Shown here in pieces: positions 25,222-32,912 of a DNA stretch of 34,649 nucleotides. Every line of letters starts with the position of its first letter. Position 1 is the first letter of the stretch. Position numbers and translations under genes: made by a program. The stretch is from NCBI GenBank assembly GCA_018817385.1, contig JAHIUA010000056.1:1-34649 (forward strand), read 5' to 3'. This DNA is from Pseudomonadota bacterium. Its GTDB lineage: Bacteria; Desulfobacterota; Desulfobulbia; Desulfobulbales; Desulfocapsaceae. The notes below the pieces were generated by a model. That model made no database searches. It was not told the origin of the DNA and saw only the letters and a program-made list of their open reading frames with translations.

Positions 25222-26196
25222 ATGGCACAAAAAACATATATGCAGGCGATAAATGACGCCTTACGAGAAGAAATGGAAAGGGACTCCAATGTCCTGATCT
25301 TCGGTGAAGATGTTGGTCAATTTGGCGGGTGTTTTGGGGTAACCAAGGGGCTTTTTGAGCAGTTTGGTGAAAAGCGGGTGCGCGACACTCCAATTACAGA
25401 AAGCGCTATTATCGGCGCAGCTACGGGGGCTGCTGCTGCCGGGTTGCGGCCGGTCTGCGAACTGATGTTTGTGGATTTTATCGGTGTTTCCATGGATCAG
25501 CTCTTTAATCAGGCAGCCAAGATGCACTACATGTTTGGCGGCAAGATCTCCATTCCTATGGTAGTCAGGGCTCCCCAAGGAGCCGGAATCGGAGCAGCTG
25601 CCCAACATTCACAATCTCTTGAGGCCTGGTTCATGCACATACCGGGGCTGAAGGTGGTTTTACCTGCCACCCCTGCTGATGCCTACGGATTACTGCTGAC
25701 AGCCATTCGGGATGACAATCCGGTTGTTTTTCTTGAGCACAAGTTGCTCTACGGCGTAGAAGGAGAGGTACCTGAAGATGCCGGACCTATTCCTTTTGGT
25801 CAGGCGAATATCTGCAGGGAAGGCACTGATGTCACTATCGTAGCATTTTCCAAGATGGTCTACAGTGCTCTTGAGGCTGCTGAGACGTTGGCCGGCAAGG
25901 GAATCAGTGTCGAAGTCATTGATCTGCGCACTGTGACACCGCTGGATATAGATACAATTCTCAATTCGGTTAAAAAAACGCACAGTCTGGTAGTCGCTCA
26001 CGAAGCGGTCAAAGTCGCTGGTGTAGGGGCTGAGATCGCAGCCCAGGTTGCGGAATCAGCAATTGACTACCTGGATGCGCCCATCATGCGTGTAGGAGCA
26101 CCCTTTACCCCAGTACCCTTCTCTCCTCCGCTGGAAGAGGCATTTACTCCCGGGGCTGAGGAAATTGTTGCTGCGGTTCTGAAAATTCGTTCCTGA
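25222..26196 (+). CDS. acoB: Acetoin dehydrogenase E1 beta subunit
   Basis: 324 residues from ATG 25222, with CTGGAGGAA upstream. It forms the alpha2beta2 E1 with AcoA and contributes to the TPP site. Characteristic segments: FGEDVGQFGGCFGVTKGL at the N-terminus, RVRDTPITESAIIGAATGAA, AAQHSQSLEAWFMHIPGLKV and VEVIDLRTVTPLDI in the C-terminal transketolase domain. Length and order fit AcoB. No E3 gene (lipoamide dehydrogenase) follows, as it does in many aco operons. Confidence 0.95.
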   Translation: MAQKTYMQAINDALREEMERDSNVLIFGEDVGQFGGCFGVTKGLFEQFGEKRVRDTPITESAIIGAATGAAAAGLRPVCELMFVDFIGVSMDQLFNQAAKMHYMFGGKISIPMVVRAPQGAGIGAAAQHSQSLEAWFMHIPGLKVVLPATPADAYGLLLTAIRDDNPVVFLEHKLLYGVEGEVPEDAGPIPFGQANICREGTDVTIVAFSKMVYSALEAAETLAGKGISVEVIDLRTVTPLDIDTILNSVKKTHSLVVAHEAVKVAGVGAEIAAQVAESAIDYLDAPIMRVGAPFTPVPFSPPLEEAFTPGAEEIVAAVLKIRS

Positions 26197-26223
26197 TTTC
26201 AATAACGAAGAAGAAGAAACATT

Positions 26224-27207
26224 ATGATAACAGTCGGTATCATCGCCAACCCGATTTCAGGCAAAGACATTCGCCGCCTTGTAGCTCACGGCAGTGTTTT
26301 TGACAATCAGGAGAAGGTGCGTATTGTGAGACGCCTTTTGGTGGGCCTCGCCTGGGCAGGAGTGAAACGGGTAATCTTCATGCCCGATTACTATGCAATT
26401 GTTCAGCGAGCCCACAAGGGCATCGACACACCTATCGATATTGAATCAGCCCCAATGTGCGCTGAAAACACCCAGGACGATTCAACGAAAGCAGCACGGT
26501 TGATGGCCGAGGCCGGGGTCAGCTGCATCTTTGTTTTGGGAGGTGACGGCACAAGCAGGGCTGTAGCTAAAGGGAAGGCGAAGATACCGATTTTACCTAT
26601 TTCGACAGGCACCAACAATGTCTTTCCTTTCATGATAGAGGCTACCATAGCTGGTCTGGCCGGAGGTATTATTGCTTCCGGACAAATCAGTTTGGAAGAC
26701 GGCTGCTTTCGATCCCCCAGTATTGAGATACTCGACGAGGAAGACTCGGTATTTGATATCGCTCTGGTGGATGCAGCGGTCCATACCGATACCTTCATCG
26801 GTTCTAAAGCCATCTGGAGCTTGGATCAGGTATCTCAAATTTTTCTCACCCGTTGTCGACCCGATAGTATTGGTCTCTCAGCTATAGGGGGACAGCTCCA
26901 TACCATCAACCCGGAAGATCAACAGGGCTTGCATCTTCTATTGGGCGAAGGGGAAAAGAGAGTGACTGCGCCTATCGCTCCCGGGTTGATGCAGACTGTT
27001 GCTGTAGCCGGAGAGGCGCGGCTGCAGCCGGGGGATACCATTTTTATCAATGAATCTCCCTGTATCATCGCCCTTGATGGTGAACGTGAGGTCGAGGTGA
27101 GACGGGGGAAACATGTTTCCATCCGCTTCTCTAGCGATGGCCCATTGGTGGTGGACGTTCCCAAAGTGATGACACTTGCTCAACAGGCCAAACTCTTAGT
27201 GCAATAA
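26224..27207 (+). CDS. acoX: AcoX, ATP-NAD-kinase-fold protein of the acetoin operon
   Basis: 327 residues from ATG 26224, behind AAGAAGAAAC, 27 bp after acoB. Residues 1-11 (GIIANPISGKD) and the FVLGGDGTSRAVAKG segment, with GGDGT, are the nucleotide-binding signature of the ATP-NAD/sphingosine kinase fold. STGTNNVFPF follows as the next conserved loop. AcoX is commonly found in aco operons and its role is not settled. This protein keeps the GGDGT motif and so could bind NAD or ATP. No transit or membrane segment. Confidence 0.9.
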   Translation: MITVGIIANPISGKDIRRLVAHGSVFDNQEKVRIVRRLLVGLAWAGVKRVIFMPDYYAIVQRAHKGIDTPIDIESAPMCAENTQDDSTKAARLMAEAGVSCIFVLGGDGTSRAVAKGKAKIPILPISTGTNNVFPFMIEATIAGLAGGIIASGQISLEDGCFRSPSIEILDEEDSVFDIALVDAAVHTDTFIGSKAIWSLDQVSQIFLTRCRPDSIGLSAIGGQLHTINPEDQQGLHLLLGEGEKRVTAPIAPGLMQTVAVAGEARLQPGDTIFINESPCIIALDGEREVEVRRGKHVSIRFSSDGPLVVDVPKVMTLAQQAKLLVQ

Positions 27208-27522
27208 GAACAGAGCGGCAGGGGAACTGTTCATCCCAATTGTGATTAAGCGGAAATGACTATCTGATTATTTTTTGGTCTGATTTCAAGAAGTAAGAGG
27301 AGCCTAACTGGCTGATACATTAAAGTTTCCCTTCTTAGAATTAAGATTCTAAGAAGGGAAATACAGCATCATTGATGCCGACAAAAAAGTGATGCTGTAA
27401 CTGCAGGTTAAGGTGTCTTGACCAGACAACGGTTTGGGCAGGACACTCGAAAATGATTAGCTCCATAGTTGTGGAAGATTGGCTATGGACAATTACAACC
27501 TCAAATAACGGAGTAGTAAGAC
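27208..27522. repeat. Intergenic with partial duplicate of the DUF6506 gene start and two hairpins
   Basis: 27223-27325 is a diverged copy of 28586-28695: it shares AATGACTATCTGATTA and an RBS-like AAGAGGAGCC, then CTGGCTGATACATTAAAG, matching ATGGCCGATATATTAAAA. The start codon is now CTG and the rest of the gene is missing. Next come a 16 bp perfect hairpin (27326-27341 with 27346-27361, loop TAAG) and a 9 bp hairpin ACAGCATCA/TGATGCTGT (27363-27371, 27390-27398). They lie between acoX and the SDR gene and could be processing or attenuation sites; without T-runs they are weak terminators. Confidence 0.7.
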
Positions 27523-28308
27523 ATGTCATTACAACTAGAAGGCAAAGTAGCTATTGTAACGGGGGCTGGCCAAGGCCTCGGCGAAGGCATTGTAAAGCGG
27601 CTTGCCGAAGCGGGTTGCGACGTTGCGGTAATCGACATCAATCTTGAGAAAGCGGAAAAGGTAGCAGAGGATGTGAAGGTGATGGGGCGCCGGGCAGTTG
27701 CGATCCAGGCAGATGTGACCCAGTGGGACCAGGTTCAGAGCATGGTTGATCAAACCGTGGAAAAGCTCGGCAAACTCGACATCGCGGTGAACAACGCCGG
27801 TGTGATTAAAATCAAATCCGTCGCTGAATCGACGGCGGAAGACTGGGATTTTGTCCATAATGTCAACGCCAAAGGCGTTTTTCTCTGCTGTAAGGCTGAG
27901 CAAGAACCCATGAAAAAGCAGGGTTTTGGGCGAATCATCAATGTGTCGTCCATTGCCGGGAAAGTGGGGTTTCCTGATCTCTCCCTTTACACTTCCTCCA
28001 AGTTTGCAGTGGTGGGCTTCACTTTCTCGTTAGCCAAGGAACTTCAGCGGACCGGGATTACCGTTAACGCGATATGCCCTGGGATCATCGGAACGGGGAT
28101 GTGGTGCGGGCCGAATGGGCTTGCAGATAAATGGAAAAACCCTGGCGAAACCATGGACGAATCGTGGAAACGCCATCAGGATATCCTGATTCCTCAGGGG
28201 GAAGCCCAAACACCTGAGGATATGGGTGATCTGGCCGTCTATTTTGCCACTTCCAAACACGTCACCGCCCAGGCCATCAATGTGGATGGTGGGTTTACTT
28301 CAGCTTAA
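27523..28308 (+). CDS. SDR acetoin reductase / 2,3-butanediol dehydrogenase
   Basis: 261 residues from ATG 27523 (GGAG upstream at about 27510). NAD-binding motif TGAGQGLG at 14-21, the NNAG motif (AVNNAGV), catalytic Ser in NVSSIAG and YTSSK for Tyr-x3-Lys. The C-terminal TPEDMGDLAVYF and AINVDGGF segments are typical of classical SDRs. The lid region (GETMDESWKRHQ) is shared with acetoin reductases. It would oxidise 2,3-butanediol to acetoin, feeding AcoAB, or reduce acetoin. A deleted relic of the same gene is at 1650-1794. A 141 bp palindromic repeat starts directly after its stop. Confidence 0.88.
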   Translation: MSLQLEGKVAIVTGAGQGLGEGIVKRLAEAGCDVAVIDINLEKAEKVAEDVKVMGRRAVAIQADVTQWDQVQSMVDQTVEKLGKLDIAVNNAGVIKIKSVAESTAEDWDFVHNVNAKGVFLCCKAEQEPMKKQGFGRIINVSSIAGKVGFPDLSLYTSSKFAVVGFTFSLAKELQRTGITVNAICPGIIGTGMWCGPNGLADKWKNPGETMDESWKRHQDILIPQGEAQTPEDMGDLAVYFATSKHVTAQAINVDGGFTSA

Positions 28309-28449
28309 GGATACCTTGGAAAATTAGAATTTTCGGTCAAAATCGAGGAATGAGAAAAATTTTATCGCAGGTATATGTTTGATATTCCAAGGATAAAATT
28401 TTTCTCGCCGCGAAGAGTTTGACCGAAAAGGCAATTTTTCAAGGTAGCC
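28309..28449. repeat. Repeat family 2, copy 1
   Basis: 141 bp with inverted ends (GGATACCTTGGAAAATTAGA against the complement of the right end, GGCTACCTTGAAAAATTGCC) and an inner stem GAGAAAAATTTTATC/GATAAAATTTTTCTC (28352-28366 with 28392-28406). The same structure and length recur at 32755-32895. The first base follows the SDR stop codon. Confidence 0.85.
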
Positions 28450-28676
28450 TTATGTGTATATCTGCTCATTGCGTACCTTAATTTCAATGCAAAATTAGGA
28501 GCTTCAATGCAGCAAATATTATGAGTTATACAGCTGAACCTGTTTGAACTGCGTGCCTTGGTAGAACTTTTTAGGCCACCAGACTGGCAATGGAACTGTT
28601 CACCCTAAGTGTGATTAAACGGAAATGACTATCTGATTAACCCTCACCCTGATTTTAAAAATAAGGAGGGCCATAA
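28450..28676. other. Leader of the DUF6506-like gene
   Basis: 28586-28676 is the original of the 27223 duplicate. It carries AACTGTTCACCCTAAG, AAACGGAAATGACTATCTGA and AAGGAGGGCC (RBS). The same AACTGTTC octamer recurs ahead of the BDH gene at about 29029. No consensus promoter is clear. Confidence 0.4.
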
Positions 28677-28991
28677 ATGGCCGATATATTAAAAGCTGCA
28701 TTTGTCTTTGTTGCACCGGAAGCCGACCCTGACATACACAGGGAGTGGATAAAGACCCCTGCAGTACACTTGGTGACTGTTGGGGTAAAAGATTATGCCC
28801 AAGCCGCGGCAACGTGTATGGATCTGGTCCAGAATGAAGGTGTGAAGGCAATTGAACTGTGTGGTGGTTTCGGTAGTCGTGGTACAGCCCTTATTGCCGA
28901 GACAGTAGGCGATGGTGTAGCCGTGGGAGCGGTACGTTTCGACGTGCACCCAGGGCTTGGCAACGTTAGTGGCGACACGATCTTTGCTTGA
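28677..28991 (+). CDS. DUF6506-like small protein
   Basis: 104 residues from ATG 28677, behind AAGGAGGGCC. The sequence (a strand AAFVFVAPEADP, a helical core with CMDLVQNEGVKAIELCGGFG, and a C-terminal VAVGAVRFDVHPG) matches my recollection of the DUF6506 family, whose function is not known. No motif for catalysis is obvious apart from the Gly-rich CGGFGSRG. It lies between the two butanediol-dehydrogenase genes and has a partial duplicate at 27223-27325. A role with the alcohol dehydrogenase is a guess from position. Confidence 0.7.
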   Translation: MADILKAAFVFVAPEADPDIHREWIKTPAVHLVTVGVKDYAQAAATCMDLVQNEGVKAIELCGGFGSRGTALIAETVGDGVAVGAVRFDVHPGLGNVSGDTIFA

Positions 28992-29122
28992 TCAGTCTAT
29001 ACCGACACCAATAACTTGTAAAAATGAAACTGTTCGACTCGATACCTGGCTGATTGTATTGGCTGGTTTATTCAAATTGGGAATCGGGATGATATCACTC
29101 TTAATTTATAGAGGTGCATAGT

Positions 29123-30181
29123 ATGAAGGCAGCAAAATGGTACGGAAAAAATGATATACGCGTTGAAGAAATATCGAAACCACCTGCACCAAAGCCAGGT
29201 GAGGTGCAAATAAAAGTGGCCTGGTGCGGGATTTGTGGGTCTGATTTACATGAATATCTTGCAGGCCCGATCTTTATCCCTATGGAACCGCATCCGTTAA
29301 CCGGAGCAAAAGCTCCAATCGTTCTTGGCCATGAATTTTCCGGAGAGGTGGTTGCGATTGGAGAAGGTGTGCAAACTGTCCGCATCGGCGATTTCGTTGC
29401 ACCGGATGCCTGTCAGCATTGTGGTGTTTGTGTAACCTGCCGCGAAGGACGCTATAATGTATGCGAAAAACTCGCTTTTACAGGACTTATGGCTGATGGA
29501 GCTTTTGCAGAATACGTCAATGTTCCCGCGCAACTCTGCTACGTACTGCCGAAAGGATTTGATTTAGAAGCAGCAGCCCTTATCGAACCCCTCGCCACTG
29601 GTTTTAAAGCTGTTCGTCTGGCTGGTTCGTTACTGGGCCAAACTGCTGTAGTGTTAGGAGGCGGTACTATTGGTTTGGGTACGATCATGTGCGCAAAGGC
29701 GGCTGGGGCATCAACAGTGGTGTGTATCGAGATGGCGGCAGCACGTAAAAAACTGGCCAAGGAATGCGGCGCTGATATCGTGCTTGATCCCAATGAATGT
29801 GACGTTATTGCCGAGATCAAGAAGTTGACCAATGGTTCCGGGGCAGAAGTCTCTTTTGAATGCATCGGGCACAAAAGTACTGCACCCTTGGCTATAGATG
29901 TAATCCGTAATAATGGCAAGGCAGTTATTGTTGGTATTTTCGAGGAACCGAGCTCCTTCAATTTCTTTAGCCTGAGCGGAACGGATAAAATGGTTATAGG
30001 TACCTTGGCCTATACGATTGACGATTTTAAGGGGGTAGCCAATTTACTTGCCAGTGGCCAATTGAAGGCTAAACCGTTGATCACAGGAAGGATTAAACTG
30101 CAAGATATTGTAGAGAAAGGTTTTGATGAATTAGTCAATAACAAGGCGACAAATATTAAAATTATCGTCAGTCCAACCTGA
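29123..30181 (+). CDS. Zinc-dependent (R,R)-butanediol dehydrogenase-like alcohol dehydrogenase
   Basis: 352 residues from ATG 29123 (GAGG at 29111-29114); a GTG at 29114 is less likely. Medium-chain ADH: catalytic zinc Cys in GICGSDLHEY and His-Glu in GHEFSG; structural zinc lobe CQHCGVCVTCREGRYNVC with four Cys; NAD-binding VVLGGGTIGLGT. The DLHEY and HPLTGAKAPIVLGHEFSG segments are typical of butanediol dehydrogenases. It interconverts acetoin and 2,3-butanediol, probably with NAD. Together with the SDR, two dehydrogenases of different stereospecificity may cover the butanediol isomers, an inference from family knowledge. Terminators follow. Confidence 0.9.
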   Translation: MKAAKWYGKNDIRVEEISKPPAPKPGEVQIKVAWCGICGSDLHEYLAGPIFIPMEPHPLTGAKAPIVLGHEFSGEVVAIGEGVQTVRIGDFVAPDACQHCGVCVTCREGRYNVCEKLAFTGLMADGAFAEYVNVPAQLCYVLPKGFDLEAAALIEPLATGFKAVRLAGSLLGQTAVVLGGGTIGLGTIMCAKAAGASTVVCIEMAAARKKLAKECGADIVLDPNECDVIAEIKKLTNGSGAEVSFECIGHKSTAPLAIDVIRNNGKAVIVGIFEEPSSFNFFSLSGTDKMVIGTLAYTIDDFKGVANLLASGQLKAKPLITGRIKLQDIVEKGFDELVNNKATNIKIIVSPT

Positions 30182-30200
30182 TAATCAGGCTTATTGTAAA

Positions 30201-30229
30201 AAAGGGCCGTCCCAAAAGGGCGGCCCTTT
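30201..30229 (+). terminator. Terminator 1 after the BDH gene
   Basis: AAAGGGCCG (30201-30209) pairs with CGGCCCTTT (30221-30229), followed by TGTATTTG. It is the first of three hairpins in 200 bp. Confidence 0.75.
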
Positions 30230-30316
30230 GTATTTGTAGCCCGGCAACGGACTCGCATGTATACCTTTATAAGGGATGCATGATCGCGTTGCCAGATAAA
30301 GAGCAGAAAATAAGAA

Positions 30317-30347
30317 AGGGGCTGTCCCAGGTTTTGGGACAGCCCCT
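30317..30347. terminator. Terminator 2, bidirectional
   Basis: AGGGGCTGTCCCA (30317-30329) pairs with TGGGACAGCCCCT (30335-30347). On the plus strand CATACTTTTTT follows; on the minus strand TTTCTTATTTT follows, so it can also stop the CMD-like gene. Confidence 0.8.
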
Positions 30348-30359
30348 CATACTTTTTTC

Positions 30360-30408
30360 CACCAAGACAACCCCTCGCCTTAGGCTGAGGGTTTATCTTG
30401 GTGTTTTC
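30360..30408 (+). terminator. Terminator 3
   Basis: CACCAAGACAACCCCTC (30360-30376) pairs, with a few mismatches, with GAGGGTTTATCTTGGTG (30387-30403), followed by TTTTCTTGTTT. Confidence 0.7.
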
Positions 30409-30426
30409 TTGTTTATGGCAGACATC

Positions 30427-30753
30427 TCAGCCAAACAAGTCTTCCAATGCATCATAGACATACGTCATATACATTAATTTTGGTGAACCACCCATAGCCA
30501 CCGCCATAAATGCAGCTTGAGTGATTTCCTCTTTGGTGGCCCCCATAGATGCGGCACCCTCTACATGCAGTGCAATACACATTTCGCATTGAGACATTAC
30601 GCCACAAGCAACCATGATCAGTTCCAGCTGCTTGTGGGGGATTGCGTCAAGGGCGGCAAGCTGCTTCGTAAATTCAAGGTACTTGCCATACTCCTTAGGG
30701 GAGTATTTATTCAGAAATGAAAGGGCCTGGCCTGCTTTTTCGGACGAGTTCAT
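30427..30753 (-). CDS. Carboxymuconolactone decarboxylase/AhpD-like protein
   Basis: 108 residues from ATG 30753, with GAGGAG six bases upstream. The CMD/AhpD signature is clear: MVACGVMSQCEMCIALHVEG with Cys-x2-Cys (CEMC) then His, the redox pair and proton-relay residue of AhpD-like peroxidase reductases. Helical throughout and of normal family length. Such proteins act in alkylperoxide reduction or related redox steps; the substrate is not known here. It is convergent with the BDH gene and not co-transcribed with it. Confidence 0.85.
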   Translation of the reverse strand: MNSSEKAGQALSFLNKYSPKEYGKYLEFTKQLAALDAIPHKQLELIMVACGVMSQCEMCIALHVEGAASMGATKEEITQAAFMAVAMGGSPKLMYMTYVYDALEDLFG

Positions 30754-31221
30754 ACGTGCTCCTCATTTGATGTTTATCGAATAACGGGTTGTTTTGTCGA
30801 CTCACTGCTGTGGCTGACCAATTCTACGGTCATTGTTAGCCTTGTTTGAGCAATTTACATGCCAAATACCAGGATTGGCGTGACGGAGTGGCGGTGTTGG
30901 CAAGAAAAAGATCGAGAGTGTTTATAAAGAGCATCGTCCTATGGTGCCATTGTCCCAAATTATCGAAGGATCTGTGAACAACGCATCAAAACATCCGACA
31001 GCTCAACTCCGGATCATCTCTGATTGCAACTCAATGGCAGATCCTCTAAGCAGGCCAACTCCTCCTGGAGATTTGGACGATCAACGAAATGCTACCTGGT
31101 CAAATCTCAGCGACATTGTGTTCTGGTTATTCGTTCCGGCGCAACTATTCACGAAAATCTTTACCGCATAGTTGCGGTTCACAGTAACTGCTCGAATAAT
31201 TAACAGCTGCCCGGTACAATC

Positions 31222-31238
31222 TGTTCGTTTTTTGAACA
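31222..31238. promoter_or_regulatory. Orphan TGTTC-N7-GAACA site
   Basis: TGTTC-GTTTTTT-GAACA, flanked by C and G (CTGTTC/GAACAG), the same form as the two aco sites. No sigma-54 promoter or open gene follows, so it is either a relic or an unlinked site for the same regulator. Confidence 0.45.
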
Positions 31239-31337
31239 GGTCAGCTTGTTCACATGACTGGCTGTAAACTATTCAGCTAAGGCCTCACAACTGGTGAGCA
31301 ACCACTCTGTATCTGTTGAGCAGTGTTTGATAATCGT

Positions 31338-31740
31338 TTAGCGAGGACTTCGAAGCCTATCAGGAGCTATTCGAGAAAACCTAAAAAGTTCGACTGAATA
31401 GTTACGAATGGCTGAAGTAAGCAATGAAACGAAAAAGAGAAAAGTACAGGTAAGCGAAAGGGAGCGGAGAATCCGAGCAGTATTTGACAGACGAAGCATG
31501 ACAGGACACCATGCCGCGAGGTAAAGTGAACGAAGATGTTGCCTCATTTCGTTACATGTAACTTAGGTATCCGAGAAGGTCGCTGAGGCGCAAAGATAGC
31601 CTGAGTGGCAAAATGAATCCGAGACAACATTTCTCACTGAGGGGACAGCAATGGCTTGGTGGAAGGTACTGTAAAAGTTGGAGAAGAACTGCTGACAGAG
31701 CCTGCATACCGAATAGATTTTACCTGAAGCATGCCCTCGG
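31338..31740 (+). ncRNA. Possible 5' domains of a group II intron (relic)
   Basis: A purine-rich, non-coding stretch with ATGGCTGAAGTAAGCAATGA, GAAACG, AGGTAAGCGAAAGGGAGC and TATCCGAGAAGGTCGCTGAG in this order resembles, from memory, domain I-III sequence of bacterial group II introns. A TTG-initiated frame from 31741 (TAKKTAQSNTNC) may be the start of its lost RT. No RT domain follows. An intron covariance model would decide. Confidence 0.35.
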
Positions 31741-31874
31741 TTGACAGCAAAGAAAACGGCACAATCTAACACGAATTGCTTGCCCGAGCCCCCTGCACAG
31801 GGTAAATCGGCCAAATGGCCAACTCAAGAGTTCCCTGAAGAACGCGGCCAGTTATATCCCATATCCCGTAATTA

Positions 31875-32753
31875 TCATTTTAAGGGAGGTGTAGAAAAAC
31901 ATAAAGACTGTTTCTCCCTTCTAAGGACATGCGTTTGAATCCCCGGGCGTCCATGCCGCTGAATGTCACTCGTTACCATGTAAGAAAACTGCAGAGTATC
32001 ATCCTGTTCAAACGGCATGTGGTAAATAACAAGATTGCGGGGCCGAAATATTTCATTGATAATTTCCTGCCCGTTGGGGTTGTGATAAAAAACAGGATTC
32101 ACAAAGACGGCATCCAGAGCCACCTCCGCCAAAGCATTTTTAAAATACCTGCTAACGTAATCGGCATCCCCGGTAAACAGCAGATTCTTCCCGGCCAGTG
32201 TCAGCAGGAAGCAATCATTGCGAATGGTTTGATATTGCGGCCCCATATGGCGTGTCCCAATGGCGGTAACGATGAGGTCGTCAGCCAGGGCAAACCGTTT
32301 CGTGTCTCCTGGCTCTAATCCCAATGTCCAGAAGGGAATAGCGAGTTTTTGGACGTGGTTGAGCAGGAGAGCAAGGTCCGGGGATCCGTCACTTTTATTC
32401 GGCAGAAATACCCCTTTTACTGATCGTACCTGTATATGTTCAGATACATATTGCGGAGTAAAATGGTCGGGATGCTCATGGGTGAACAGCAGATAGTCGA
32501 TATTTGCAAAAATATCATATCCTTGCCGCATGAGCTTCATATCGTTTTCGGAAACCCTGCTGAATGGATGTCCTTCTTCATGGTGAATTCCATCTACGAG
32601 AAGTCCGACGCCGTTGTATTCGACCAGGACTCCAGCGTTAGCGACAAGGGTTATCTTGATACTATCGTTCTTACTTTCATGCCCTCCCAGAAAAGGTGAT
32701 CCCTTGCCATAAAAGCGTCTTGCTGCCCATGCTTCGGACTTGATATTCACCAA
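31875..32753 (-). CDS. Metallo-beta-lactamase-fold hydrolase
   Basis: Up to 292 residues. The signature THEHPDHF (His-x-His-x-Asp-His) is intact, as are GTRHMG, a FTGDAD metal ligand segment and a final YHMPFEQDD His. The core begins ITLVANAGVLVEYNGVGLLVDG at about residue 33, as in UlaG-like or other MBL hydrolases that bind two metals. The start is uncertain: no RBS precedes the TTG at 32753 or the GTG at 32750, and repeat family 2 begins two bases upstream, so the native 5' end may have been altered. It is downstream of lipA but separated from it by the repeat. Confidence 0.82.
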   Translation of the reverse strand: MVNIKSEAWAARRFYGKGSPFLGGHESKNDSIKITLVANAGVLVEYNGVGLLVDGIHHEEGHPFSRVSENDMKLMRQGYDIFANIDYLLFTHEHPDHFTPQYVSEHIQVRSVKGVFLPNKSDGSPDLALLLNHVQKLAIPFWTLGLEPGDTKRFALADDLIVTAIGTRHMGPQYQTIRNDCFLLTLAGKNLLFTGDADYVSRYFKNALAEVALDAVFVNPVFYHNPNGQEIINEIFRPRNLVIYHMPFEQDDTLQFSYMVTSDIQRHGRPGIQTHVLRREKQSLCFSTPPLK

Positions 32754-32754
32754 A

Positions 32755-32895
32755 GGGTACCTTGAAAAATTAGAATTTCCATTAACAATAGAGCTATGAG
32801 AAAAATTTTACCGCTGACATCTATTTGATATTCAATAGATAAAATTTTTCTCATAACAATGCGCTTGGACGAAAAGGCAATTTTTCCGAGTAGCC
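32755..32895. repeat. Repeat family 2, copy 2
   Basis: 141 bp, same length as 28309-28449, with GGGTACCTTGAAAAATTAGA at the left, GAAAAGGCAATTTTTCCGAG then TAGCC at the right, and an inner GAGAAAAATTTTA/TAAAATTTTTCTC stem. It lies between lipA and the MBL gene and abuts the start of the latter. Confidence 0.85.
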
Positions 32896-32912
32896 TCAAC
32901 AATCCATCAAAA

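Larger units (their letters stand above)
30754..31874. other. Long gene-free region with an orphan operator and possible group II intron part
   Basis: No protein gene is supported; the ORF at 30941-31171 is not protein-like. Sub-features are the TGTTC-N7-GAACA palindrome at 31222 and an RNA-like segment at 31338-31740. Confidence 0.4.

Noticed and set aside
27326-27361. acoX terminator
   Set aside because: The hairpin is perfect but has no T-run on the plus strand, so called only a hairpin.
30941-31171. 76-codon plus ORF
   Set aside because: No RBS, no hydrophobic or domain pattern; lies in decayed DNA.
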